A stretch of DNA of 20,102 nucleotides from JBDKTH01 sp964558295. GTDB lineage: Bacteria; Planctomycetota; Planctomycetia; Pirellulales; Thermoguttaceae. A model generated the notes under the pieces. That model saw only the letters and a program-made list of their open reading frames with translations, searched no databases and had not been told where the DNA came from. Below are positions 13,925 through 20,102 of the stretch, piece by piece; within the stretch, counting starts at the first letter, position 1, and the number at the start of each line of letters is the position of its first letter. The translations under genes and the position numbers were made by a program. The stretch covers positions 1 through 20,102 of the forward strand of contig CAZLDQ010000103.1 of assembly GCA_964558295.1 (NCBI GenBank). Reading direction: 5' to 3'.

Positions 13925-14593
13925 ATGGGCACTTTCTACGTCAATCACACCGTCCGTGCGCCGCAAGACCGCGTGATCGCCTTTCTGAAAAAAGAAGGAC
14001 GCACGGCCTTTGTGAGTCCCACGTATCATGGCTACACGGTCGTTTGCGATCGACAATGCGACGAGCAAGATCCGATTGCTATTGCGAGGCTCGGGCAGCG
14101 GCTCTCCTCGCACTTGGAGAGTCCCGTCCTGGCCGTCCTCAATCATGACGATGCAATCCTCTGTTACTGGCTGTTCGAGCAGGGGCGGCTGATCGAAGAG
14201 TATGATTCGTTTCCCGATTGCTTTGAGGATGAGGAGGAGGACGACGACGACCTGGGCGAGTTCCAGTTCGGCTGGCAGGAAGACGATTGGCCCGCGGAAG
14301 ATCTGACCGAGGCCCCCGACGATACGACCGGCGACGGCGAGGAATTGTGCCGCGTCTTCGGTCGGCCAGCCCTTTGCGATCAGGTGCGGTGGGTCCTGGC
14401 CGGGCGCGACACGCTCTTTGCCCAACAGATCCATCAGGAGTTGGTGCGGATTCTCGACCTGCCCCCGTGTAGCCTGGGGGCCGGCTACAAGTGCGTCGCC
14501 CAGCGGTTTACGACACTAGATCGGGATGCTTGCGTGCACGTCGGTCAGGAGTCGGTCGACCCGTTTGCCGGACGCCAACGGAGCACTTCCTAA
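13925..14593 (+). CDS. Conserved protein of unknown function with an acidic central loop
   Basis: A 222-residue soluble protein with no signal peptide or membrane segment. The N-terminal half (1-98) reads as a compact alpha/beta domain: FYVNHTV at the start, TAFVSPTYHGYTVVCD (28-42), an AxxRLGxxLS helix, then the very regular LAVLNHDDAILCYWLFEQG (69-87) and EEYDSFPDCF (91-100). Residues 101-137 are strongly acidic (EDEEEDDDD) and probably disordered. The C-terminal part (138-190) is helical, with a GEELCRVFG start and LDLPPCSLGAGY. I recall similar proteins in other bacteria sharing the NHDD and YDS-P motifs, but no function is known to me. GGAG (13913-13916) is eight bases before the ATG. 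It has no operon partner. Confidence 0.7.
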   Translation: MGTFYVNHTVRAPQDRVIAFLKKEGRTAFVSPTYHGYTVVCDRQCDEQDPIAIARLGQRLSSHLESPVLAVLNHDDAILCYWLFEQGRLIEEYDSFPDCFEDEEEDDDDLGEFQFGWQEDDWPAEDLTEAPDDTTGDGEELCRVFGRPALCDQVRWVLAGRDTLFAQQIHQELVRILDLPPCSLGAGYKCVAQRFTTLDRDACVHVGQESVDPFAGRQRSTS

Positions 14594-14941
14594 CTGGTTG
14601 GGTTCATCCGACGAACCGAGCAGGTGAGCGACACGTGGCCTTTCCGGGCCGCCCCCCTCTTGTGGTTCGGTAAGAGGCTATTTCCTTTCCTGGGACAACG
14701 TGATACAATATCCGCCGTAGTGGCGAGAAGCGATGTGAGCCCCACGGCACGCCTAGTGCTCTCGTTCTAAGTCACCCAGCGATTTGCGTCACAGCCACCC
14801 TTGTTGGCAAGGCTCGGCTCTCCAGTTGCGGTTGATTTTCTCTCCCTACCGTTCGGCCGCAATCTTCCTTAACGGGAGGGGGCTCGGGTGAAGACATGAC
14901 GGCCTCCATGGGTATTGTTTTTTCTTGGAAGGAGTGGCCGT
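14594..14941. other. Promoter and long leader region of the cold-shock gene
   Basis: These 348 bp hold no gene. They contain the extended -10 promoter described separately and, in the leader, a hairpin CCTTG-TTGG-CAAGG near 14799-14812 flanked by AGCC/GGCT. The strong ribosome binding site AAGGAG is at 14929-14934. Confidence 0.45.
14701..14709 (+). promoter_or_regulatory. Extended -10 promoter of the cold-shock/RRM unit
   Basis: TGATACAAT gives a TGn extension plus TACAAT, five of six -10 bases. There is no good -35, which extended -10 promoters can do without. Transcription would start near 14715, giving a leader of about 225 bases ahead of the cold-shock gene. Long structured leaders are known from cspA-type genes. 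Confidence 0.4.
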
Positions 14942-15139
14942 ATGCCGCAAGGAAAGATCAAAAAGGTGATCGCAGACAAAGGGTTTGGTTTCATTGGCGG
15001 GGAGAAGGGGGACCTCTTCTTCCACCACAGCGCCATCGAAGGGACTCGCATTGAAGAGCTGCGGGTTGGCCAGTTCGTCAGCTATGAAGAAGGCCGTGGT
15101 CCGAAGGGTCCCCGGGCGGAAAACGTCCGACCGATGTAA
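14942..15139 (+). CDS. Cold-shock domain protein (CspA family)
   Basis: A 65-residue single cold-shock domain, the normal size of CspA proteins. The two RNA-binding motifs are clear: RNP1 KGFGFI (13-18) and RNP2 LFFHHSAI (25-32). Such five-stranded beta-barrel proteins bind single-stranded RNA and DNA and melt RNA secondary structure; some are cold induced, others constitutive. It starts MPQGKIKKV at the ATG at 14942, with AAGGAG seven bases upstream, one of the best Shine-Dalgarno sites in the window, suggesting high expression. The RRM gene follows after 32 bp, so both are probably on one transcript. Confidence 0.92.
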   Translation: MPQGKIKKVIADKGFGFIGGEKGDLFFHHSAIEGTRIEELRVGQFVSYEEGRGPKGPRAENVRPM

Positions 15140-15171
15140 GTTCGGCGAGCATTGCAAGGAGTCTGTACGTT

Positions 15172-15456
15172 ATGACCAGTATCTACGTGGGCAATCTGTC
15201 GTACCAAGCCACGGAAGACGCCCTTCGGGACGCCTTCGCCCAGTACGGCACGGTCTCGAAGGTGAATATCGTGATGGACCGGGAAACCGGCCGTCCCCGA
15301 GGGTTCGCCTTCATTGAGATGGCCGATGGTCGCGAAGCGGCCACGGCGATCCAAGAGATGAATCTTAAGGAAATCGCCGGGCGGGCGATTACCGTGAATG
15401 AAGCCCGCCCCAAGCCCGACCGACCGCGGCGTGGCGGCGGGCGTCGCGGCTGGTAG
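15172..15456 (+). CDS. RRM-type RNA-binding protein with an Arg/Gly-rich tail
   Basis: A 94-residue protein made of one RNA recognition motif. RNP2 is IYVGNL (4-9) and RNP1 is RGFAFIEM (43-50), with aromatic/aliphatic positions suited to RNA stacking. The tail (79-94) is basic and glycine-rich (RPRRGGGRRGW), as in the cyanobacterial Rbp proteins, which are cold induced. AAGGAG (15156-15161) lies ten bases before the ATG. It sits directly behind the cold-shock gene, and the SET-domain gene follows 142 bp later. A role as an RNA chaperone at low temperature is likely but inferred. Confidence 0.92.
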   Translation: MTSIYVGNLSYQATEDALRDAFAQYGTVSKVNIVMDRETGRPRGFAFIEMADGREAATAIQEMNLKEIAGRAITVNEARPKPDRPRRGGGRRGW

Positions 15457-15598
15457 GCCGCGTTGTCGTTGGGGCTATCGCGTTCCCGGTTGGACCCTCC
15501 GGTTCGACGGGGACGCCCCTATTTCCACCTCCAGACCCCCGTGTCGTGTCGCTGTCGGGCCTGTGTGGCGCCGTTTTGCCTCCGTGAGGGGTCTTGAG

Positions 15599-16099
15599 AT
15601 GGAGTATCCTGACGAAGGGGTTCGAGTGAGTCCCTCACCTTGTGGTCTGGGGGTCTTTTCCCTGCGTGCCTTTGCCGAGCATGAGCTGATTGGTCCGATC
15701 CAAGGTACGCTCATGGAGGACCCGCAGTACCAGTCGGACTACTGCATGGAAATTGGCGACCACGCAGCCTTCGAGCCAGACGCCCCTTTCCGCTACATGA
15801 ATCACAGTTGCCATCCCAACTGTGCTTTGGTCGAACTCGAGATCGAACGCGAGGATGGCACCGTGGCCGCCCCGGAACTGTGGGTCGAGACGCTTACCGC
15901 GATTTCCCCGGGGGAACAAATGACGATCGACTATGCCTGGCCCGCTGAGTTTGCCATTCCCTGTCGCTGCTGCTCGCCCAACTGCCGTGGCTGGATCGTC
16001 TCCGCTGCGGATCTCGCCCGGCTTGCTTCCCTCGAACCGCCGGCAACTCCCATGCCTGGCACAAGGGATGGGACTCAACGGGGCCGGGCCACGTCGTAG
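15599..16099 (+). CDS. SET-domain protein lysine methyltransferase
   Basis: A 166-residue protein that is almost entirely a SET domain, which transfers methyl groups from S-adenosylmethionine to protein lysines. The G-x-G motif is GLGVF (16-20), the core NHSCHPN is at 68-74, the catalytic-site EQMTIDY at 106-112, and a post-SET CxCx4C (Cys122, Cys124, Cys129) can bind zinc together with Cys71. No signal peptide is seen, so the target is likely cytoplasmic; it is unknown. The ATG at 15599 was chosen because the GxG region follows at normal distance and GAGGG (15586-15590) precedes it; the frame is open back to 15398 without SET-like sequence. Its last 25 bp overlap the 3' end of the convergent PQQ-propeller gene. 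Confidence 0.88.
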   Translation: MEYPDEGVRVSPSPCGLGVFSLRAFAEHELIGPIQGTLMEDPQYQSDYCMEIGDHAAFEPDAPFRYMNHSCHPNCALVELEIEREDGTVAAPELWVETLTAISPGEQMTIDYAWPAEFAIPCRCCSPNCRGWIVSAADLARLASLEPPATPMPGTRDGTQRGRATS

Positions 16100-17343
16100 G
16101 CATAGAGGTATTGCCCGTGCCGGAGATAGAGCCGGGCACCGCAAACGACCGGATGGGCCCAGGTCGGCCCTTCGCCCTGCTTGGGAAGCGTGAACTGGCT
16201 GACGATTTCAAATCGGTCCGGCCGGGCTGGCACGAGGGCCACGACGCGCTGCTCGTTCATCACGTAGAGCATGCCGTCGGCATAGGTCAACGTCGCGGAT
16301 CGTGGGCCGACAAGTCCCTTGGTGGCATACATGGTTTTCCCTGTCTGCCAGTCGAGGCATGCCCAATGGCGGTTGCGATGGTTGCCGTCGGCCAAGCCGA
16401 AGAGATAGCCGTCGACCAGCACGACGCCGCCATGTTCATTGTCGAGTTCTTCGGTGTGCCAGACTCGCTCGACCGTGCACTGTTGACCTGCAACATGGAG
16501 CTTGACCTTGGTGGCCCCGCGGCCCCAGGTGCCCGCAAAGAACAGCTCGCCTTCGTGAAAGAGAAGGGACGAGACGTTCACATCGTAGGCGGCTGGGTGG
16601 TCGTACTTCCAGAGCAGCTTGCCGGTGTCGGCTGCGACGCCCACGACCGAGGCGGAGGTCATCGTGACGATCTGTCGCAAGCCCGCGTAGTCGATGAGAA
16701 TCGGCGAGGCATAGGCGGGCAATTCGCCAATGCCCGTGCAGGTCCAGATGGTCTTGCCCGTATCTTTGTCCAGGGCGACGATGCCGACCTCCGGCCCTCC
16801 GGGGCAACAAATGACCCGGGAACCGTCGACCAGGAGCGACTCGGCCAGGCCCCAGCGGGGATTGCGTCCTTGGAACTCGGTGAGCATGTTGAGCTGCCAG
16901 AGCACGCGTCCGGTGGCGGCGTCCAGACAGATCACGTCGCCGTCGCCGTTGAGATGATAGAGCTTACCGTCGGCCACGGTGGGCGTGCTGCGGGCACCGG
17001 GATACTGGCGGTCGTAGGCCGGTCCGTTCTTGGCCTGCCAGAGTTGCCGGCCGGCCAGATCGAGGGCCGTAATGACCGTGTCGGAGCCGATGTTCCCGGC
17101 GGTGTAGATCCGCCCGCCGCTAATCGCCACACTGGCCCAGCCTTCGCCGATCCCTTCGGCTTGCCAGAGGAGTGTTGGTCCCTCGTCGGGCCAATGCCTG
17201 AGCAGGCCAGTGTCGGTGGAGCAGTTGTCGCGTCGCGGGCCGTGGAACTGAGGCCACTCGGGATTGGCGGCGCGAGCCGGCGGCGCGACGAGGCTCAGGA
17301 ACACAAACAGTCCGGGGAGGAAGGCCAGTCGTTGAGGCATCAT
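16075..17343 (-). CDS. Exported PQQ-like beta-propeller repeat protein
   Basis: A protein of about 422 residues. A signal peptide (MMPQRLAFLPGLFVFLSLVA, then PPARA) leads into ANPEWPQFHGPRRDN, the usual opening of planctomycete PQQ-like propellers. The rest is a run of four-stranded blades with repeated patterns: I(Y/C)(T/L)xD.x.G+xLW (LDLAGRQLWQ, LDAATGRVLWQ, LDKDTGKTIWT, VAADTGKLLWK, LDWQTGKTMYA). PQQ-dehydrogenase metal and cofactor residues are not obvious, so it may be a structural or assembly-factor-like propeller rather than an enzyme. Three in-frame ATGs (17355, 17343, 17340) are possible; 17343 gives a signal peptide without an acidic start. It follows the lyase-like gene by 56 bp on the same strand, probably as one transcript. 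Confidence 0.82.
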   Translation of the reverse strand: MMPQRLAFLPGLFVFLSLVAPPARAANPEWPQFHGPRRDNCSTDTGLLRHWPDEGPTLLWQAEGIGEGWASVAISGGRIYTAGNIGSDTVITALDLAGRQLWQAKNGPAYDRQYPGARSTPTVADGKLYHLNGDGDVICLDAATGRVLWQLNMLTEFQGRNPRWGLAESLLVDGSRVICCPGGPEVGIVALDKDTGKTIWTCTGIGELPAYASPILIDYAGLRQIVTMTSASVVGVAADTGKLLWKYDHPAAYDVNVSSLLFHEGELFFAGTWGRGATKVKLHVAGQQCTVERVWHTEELDNEHGGVVLVDGYLFGLADGNHRNRHWACLDWQTGKTMYATKGLVGPRSATLTYADGMLYVMNEQRVVALVPARPDRFEIVSQFTLPKQGEGPTWAHPVVCGARLYLRHGQYLYAYDVARPR

Positions 17344-17399
17344 CTCACTGATCATCCCTATGGGGTGGCGGGGCTCAAGAACAAGTCTGATCGTACCGG

Positions 17400-18620
17400 T
17401 CACAGGGTTTTTTCGATCAACGGCGCCACCGGCGTGACTGACAAGTCCATGCGGCCATCCCCGTGGTTGATCGTGCAAATGATGTACTTGTCGCCGCAGA
17501 CGAACTGCGGGTGGGGATCGGGATGGAGCGTGCTGGGGTTCTCTTTCGTGTTGAAGGCCGGAAGCACCGAGTAAAGGAAGACTTCCTTCTGCGTCACGGA
17601 GTTATAGAACCCGACTTGCCAGGAACAGCCGCGATACCAGGGGCCGACACTGTGATCGTAGGTGAAGTAGCGATGATCGGTGGTCATCGTGGCATGAGCG
17701 GCTCGCACCGGGGCGACCCGGCTTTGCTTGCCGCTTGCCAGATCGTAGTAGATGACCCCGTACTGTCTCCCGCTGCTGCAATAATAGAAGCCCTTACCGT
17801 CGGCCGCCCAGTATTCATGCGTGGCGTAGTTGTTCATAGGCGGAATGATGCGGCGTTGGCCCTCGGGCTCCACCAGAACCAATCGGGGATAGACACCGTC
17901 GATGTTCTGGATGCGGTGTTCGACATGGTGGGAATCGGTCCACCGGGTTTCGTGGGCACATAGCGCCAGGCGGTCGTTCGTCGGGTGGACTTGGCCATGG
18001 TTGACGCAGACCGACTCTTCCCCCCATTTCTCGAACCGGCCGGATTGGATATCGAGCATGCCTTGGATGAAGCGGTCGTCGACCCGGGCATCCATGAATA
18101 CCTTGCTGCGGTCGGCCGTGAGGGTTACGTGCATCGCAAGACTTCGAATTTGCTTCCCTTCGGCTTTCAGCTCCTGGGGAATGTCGCACAGTTTTTCCTT
18201 TTGGCGGGACGTGCCGCGCAAGTTCATCCGGTAGAAGCCGTCTTCCTCGAACCAGTAGAGAATCGCAGTGTCCGTGTCGAGGAAGGGGATGCTGCCGCGG
18301 ATCTCCAGCGAGAGCACATCGTCGTGGAGGAAATCGACCAGCGCGAGCGATTTGTTGTTGCGCCGCGGGCCGCCACAGATCCAAAAGACGAGGAACCGGC
18401 CGTCTTCGGTCATCGATTTCTGGGTGAAATACAGGCTCTGCTGCTCCTCGGCGATCCGCGTGTCGAGAACATAGGAGACGACGCCGGACTGGGGATCGAC
18501 ATGCTTGCGGAAGTGCTTGGAGGTCTCCGGCGTTTTCAGCGTGGACGCGGCCGGTTCCGCGGCAACGCAGGGAAACGCAAAGAATGCCAAAAGCAACAGT
18601 ATCAACAGATGGAGTCGCAT
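17400..18620 (-). CDS. Exported oligogalacturonate-lyase-like beta-propeller protein
   Basis: A 406-residue protein. A signal peptide covers 1-21 (LLILLLLAFFAFPCVAA). The mature part resembles the PL22 oligogalacturonate lyase / TolB-type seven-bladed propeller: FTQKSMTEDGRFLVF (65-79), VNHGQVHPTNDRL (207-219), ATHEYWAADGKGFYY (266-280), DHRYFTYD (315-322) and LHPDPHPQFVCGDKYI (365-380). In PL22 enzymes histidines in the HEFW-like and HPxPHPxF-like strands bind the metal; His268, His366 and His370 could serve here, though the second motif is written HPDPHP. Pectin-fragment cleavage is an inference, and a non-enzymatic propeller is possible. Start ATG 18620, with AAAGAGAG just upstream. It is first of two genes in a likely operon with the PQQ-like propeller. 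Confidence 0.7.
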   Translation of the reverse strand: MRLHLLILLLLAFFAFPCVAAEPAASTLKTPETSKHFRKHVDPQSGVVSYVLDTRIAEEQQSLYFTQKSMTEDGRFLVFWICGGPRRNNKSLALVDFLHDDVLSLEIRGSIPFLDTDTAILYWFEEDGFYRMNLRGTSRQKEKLCDIPQELKAEGKQIRSLAMHVTLTADRSKVFMDARVDDRFIQGMLDIQSGRFEKWGEESVCVNHGQVHPTNDRLALCAHETRWTDSHHVEHRIQNIDGVYPRLVLVEPEGQRRIIPPMNNYATHEYWAADGKGFYYCSSGRQYGVIYYDLASGKQSRVAPVRAAHATMTTDHRYFTYDHSVGPWYRGCSWQVGFYNSVTQKEVFLYSVLPAFNTKENPSTLHPDPHPQFVCGDKYIICTINHGDGRMDLSVTPVAPLIEKTL

Positions 18621-18762
18621 GTGGTTTCTCTCTTTATGTCGGGTGACGGTATCGACAGTAGTGGGCACAGCCCATGTGCCGTCCACCCGGTTGCCATTTT
18701 CGTTTGGTTCCGCCCCACACGCCACGCCCCGCCTGGGGGGCTTCGCGGCTGGGGCTATGGTC
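18621..18762. other. Region between the lyase-like gene and the BNR relic
   Basis: It has no gene. It is strongly GC-skewed around 18721-18755, where GCCCC and GGGGC arms can pair. It probably holds the promoter of the two-gene unit, but no clear boxes were found. Confidence 0.3.
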
Positions 18763-19056
18763 TCACCAGATCGGCAGCTTCCGCCACTCTTCACATGGCG
18801 CCGCCATCGGGCGAGGTGAGCAGTGCGCGGCGGTTGCCGCGCTGATCGGTACGGTAGAACCAGTAGGTCGACCACAGGCCGTCGGAGAGAAAGAGGCGGC
18901 CCCTCCGGTCGATGGTCAAGCGGTGGTAGAAACGCTGTGCTCAGAGAACGGCGGTACGATCAGTACGCGAGGGGCTTTCCAGGGCCCATCCGGCGGCTTG
19001 CGCAGGTGGGCCGACGTGCCATTGTAGCAGCCGAGAAGGGAAAGGGCTCGTTTCAT
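18763..19056 (-). pseudogene. Frameshifted C-terminal relic of a BNR-repeat (sialidase-like) protein
   Basis: The relic reads in three minus-strand frames. From an ATG at 19056, the frame gives CYNGTSAHLRKPPDGPWK and APRVLIVPPFSEHSV, then is lost near 18928-18933. The next frame continues FYHRLTIDRRGRLFLSDG and LWSTYWFYRTDQRGNRR and stops at 18791. A third frame gives WRKLPIW and stops at 18763. Put together, these match the C-terminal end of planctomycete BNR_4-type proteins, exported six-bladed propellers associated with polysaccharide breakdown. One base lost near 18930 and a second lesion near 18790 break it; the N-terminal 300 or more residues are gone. The family call is from memory of the WSTYWFYRxD and SPDGG motifs. 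Confidence 0.6.
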
Positions 19057-19218
19057 TGCAAGAGGCCCTTGTCAGGCAGCATCACCACAGGATCGATACA
19101 CGTTACAACGCAGCATCCTGGCCTGACACTCTGGATACCATTGTATCAGGCAACCTTGGCGGTTGGCCGGCAGTTTTCGCAGGAAGGGGAGAGAAACGCG
19201 GCAGGGAAGAAAAACCGG
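19057..19218. repeat. Inverted-repeat-rich spacer
   Basis: GTCAGGC (19071-19077) and CAGGAT (19088-19093) pair with ATCCTG (19115-19120) and GCCTGAC (19121-19127), giving a 13-bp stem with a 10-base bulge. GATAC/GTATC (19134-19147) follows as a small hairpin, and TCAGGCA occurs twice (19072 and 19146). No gene is present. It may be the scar of a lost element. Confidence 0.35.
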
Positions 19219-19938
19219 CTAGACAGTCGCATCGCAGAGATGTCCAAACCGCCTGAGTAGATCGTTTGATTGCGGGGTGTCGTTGACGGTTTGTAGTAGC
19301 ACGGTGGGATCGGTGCCGTCGGCGCGGAGCGACTCGGCGCACTCGGTGAGGTAGGTCTTCATTGCGACGACGTCGAACTCGGGATGAAATTGGACACCCC
19401 AGGCATTGGGGCCAACAACGAAGGCATGGTGTGGGTCGTGGAGATTGGAAGCCAGACAAGTCGCGCCCGGGGGGAGGCGAAGCACCGATTGGGCGTGGCA
19501 GGTATGCACCAAGAATCGTTCCGGCAGGTGCCCGAACAGGGGATCGTGCCGGGCTGGAGCTTGCAGTTGCACTTCGACGGTGCCGAACTCCTGGCCGCGC
19601 GGATGCCAGTCCACTTCGCCGCCCAGGGCATGGGCGAGCAATTGATGTCCGTAGCAAATGCCCAACAACGGCACGCCGGCTGCCAGGACCTGGGGAATCC
19701 AGCGGGCCGCTCGCTCGCTCCACTCGGCCCGCTCGGTGACCATGCCGTGGGAGCCGGTCAGCACAATCCCGGCAAATGATTGGGGATCGGGCAGGACGGG
19801 TTGCTTTTGAACGTCGCAGACGACGCTCCGGCGGCTGGGCAGACCGAGTCGATTCCGAACCCAGTCTTCGAAGTCACCATGAGTGGCTGCCAACGTAGGG
19901 AAAGTTGCACCGAGCTTCAGAATCAGGATTGGCTTCAT
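19219..19938 (-). CDS. Class I glutamine amidotransferase (GMP-synthase-like, stand-alone)
   Basis: A 239-residue cytoplasmic protein of the GATase1 family, which frees ammonia from glutamine or hydrolyses gamma-glutamyl compounds. The triad is visible: Cys95 in LLGICYGHQLLAHALGG, His185 and Glu187 in GVQFHPEF. IVLTGSHGMVTE (59-70) is the oxyanion/substrate loop, and LVHTCHAQSV (144-152) replaces the more usual W-x-S-H-x-D segment. There is no synthetase domain and no partner subunit adjacent, so it belongs with the stand-alone GMP-synthase-like hydrolases of unclear substrate. The ATG at 19938 is the first codon of the beta-strand MKPILILKLG; no Shine-Dalgarno sequence is seen, but a -10-like box lies seven bases upstream. 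Confidence 0.88.
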   Translation of the reverse strand: MKPILILKLGATFPTLAATHGDFEDWVRNRLGLPSRRSVVCDVQKQPVLPDPQSFAGIVLTGSHGMVTERAEWSERAARWIPQVLAAGVPLLGICYGHQLLAHALGGEVDWHPRGQEFGTVEVQLQAPARHDPLFGHLPERFLVHTCHAQSVLRLPPGATCLASNLHDPHHAFVVGPNAWGVQFHPEFDVVAMKTYLTECAESLRADGTDPTVLLQTVNDTPQSNDLLRRFGHLCDATV

Positions 19939-19945
19939 TCGCGGA

Positions 19946-19951
19946 AGTATA
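19946..19951 (-). promoter_or_regulatory. -10 box placing transcription at the amidotransferase start codon
   Basis: The complement of 19946-19951 is TATACT, five of six -10 bases. Exactly seven bases separate it from the ATG at 19938, so RNA synthesis would begin at or next to the A of ATG and give a leaderless mRNA. No ribosome binding site competes with this reading. The -35 (TATTCA, 17 bases upstream) matches three of six. Confidence 0.35.
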
Positions 19952-20013
19952 CTGTTGGGAGCACGAAGTGAATATGGCGGCGTCGGCGCGAAGCGGAAGG
20001 GGGGCGTTCACGC

Positions 20014-20042
20014 TTGCCAAATCGGGCGTGGGCGTCTAGATT
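20014..20042 (+). promoter_or_regulatory. Candidate promoter pointing out of the window
   Basis: TTGCCA (20014-20019), five of six -35 bases, is followed after 17 bases by TAGATT (20037-20042), four of six -10 bases. It would start RNA near 20049 for a plus-strand gene beyond the window. The remaining 164 bp from 19939 hold no gene. Confidence 0.35.
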
Positions 20043-20102
20043 GAGATTCTGCCCGGCCGGTTGGTTCGCCGACGGCACAGGGGGGGCCGCGAGCGTAGAC
20101 CA

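Noticed and set aside
16111..17574. 487-codon plus-strand frame opposite the PQQ-propeller gene
   Set aside because: It is a shadow of the minus-strand gene in GC-rich DNA; the minus-strand product has clear blades and a signal peptide.
18823..19260. 145-codon plus-strand frame over the BNR relic
   Set aside because: The minus strand carries recognisable BNR-type sequence in pieces; the plus-strand product is arginine-rich and matches nothing.

Overview
The window looks like chromosomal DNA of a GC-rich planctomycete, probably Pirellulales-like. Several gene families point there: a TIGR03067-type small exported protein (2677-3141), an exported xylose-isomerase-like TIM-barrel protein, an exported PQQ-like beta-propeller whose mature part opens with a WPQFHG motif, a solo membrane-anchored C39-like protease, and short SET-domain and RRM proteins. 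Codon use and GC look even across the window. No rRNA, tRNA, CRISPR array, prophage or intact insertion sequence was found. The lineage is inferred from families; no marker gene is present.

Layout. 1-210: remnant of an IS5-type transposase start, with a hairpin covering its ribosome binding site. 210-1103 (-): exported sugar-phosphate isomerase/epimerase-like protein. 1619-2467 (+): four-helix membrane protein with a C39-like cysteine protease domain. 2677-3141 (+): TIGR03067 protein, preceded by a short dispersed-repeat relic. 3425-5491 (+): methyl-accepting chemotaxis protein with two HAMP-like segments separated by a long charged helix, followed by a strong hairpin terminator. 5720-6460 (+): TauE/SafE permease, facing a 978-residue type V autotransporter (6470-9406, -). 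9771-11066 (+): LarA-family protein with its key catalytic residues in place. 11060-11520: a gene-poor but structured stretch holding a candidate small RNA on the minus strand, tandem hairpins with a possible terminator/antiterminator switch on the plus strand, and a truncated DUF3634-like reading frame. 12075-13750 (+): motA-motB. 13925-14593 (+): conserved protein of unknown function with an acidic loop. 14942-16099 (+): cold-shock protein, RRM RNA-binding protein and SET-domain methyltransferase in a row. 16075-18620 (-): two exported beta-propeller proteins, one PQQ-like and one oligogalacturonate-lyase-like. 18763-19056 (-): frameshifted relic of a BNR-repeat protein. 19219-19938 (-): class I glutamine amidotransferase with a possible leaderless promoter. 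19939-20102: a candidate promoter pointing out of the window.

How the genes fit together. MotA and MotB form the stator of a flagellar motor, and the chemotaxis receptor could feed the same behaviour, but no other flagellar or che genes are here. The cold-shock/RRM/SET run reads as an RNA-handling unit with a protein methyltransferase attached. The exported TIM-barrel, PQQ-propeller, lyase-like propeller and BNR relic fit a polysaccharide-degrading lifestyle. No single large new system stands out. The best leads are the small-RNA/attenuator region near 11.06-11.30 kb, the cold-shock-RRM-SET cluster, the extracytoplasmic solo C39 protease and the receptor with an inserted single alpha helix.
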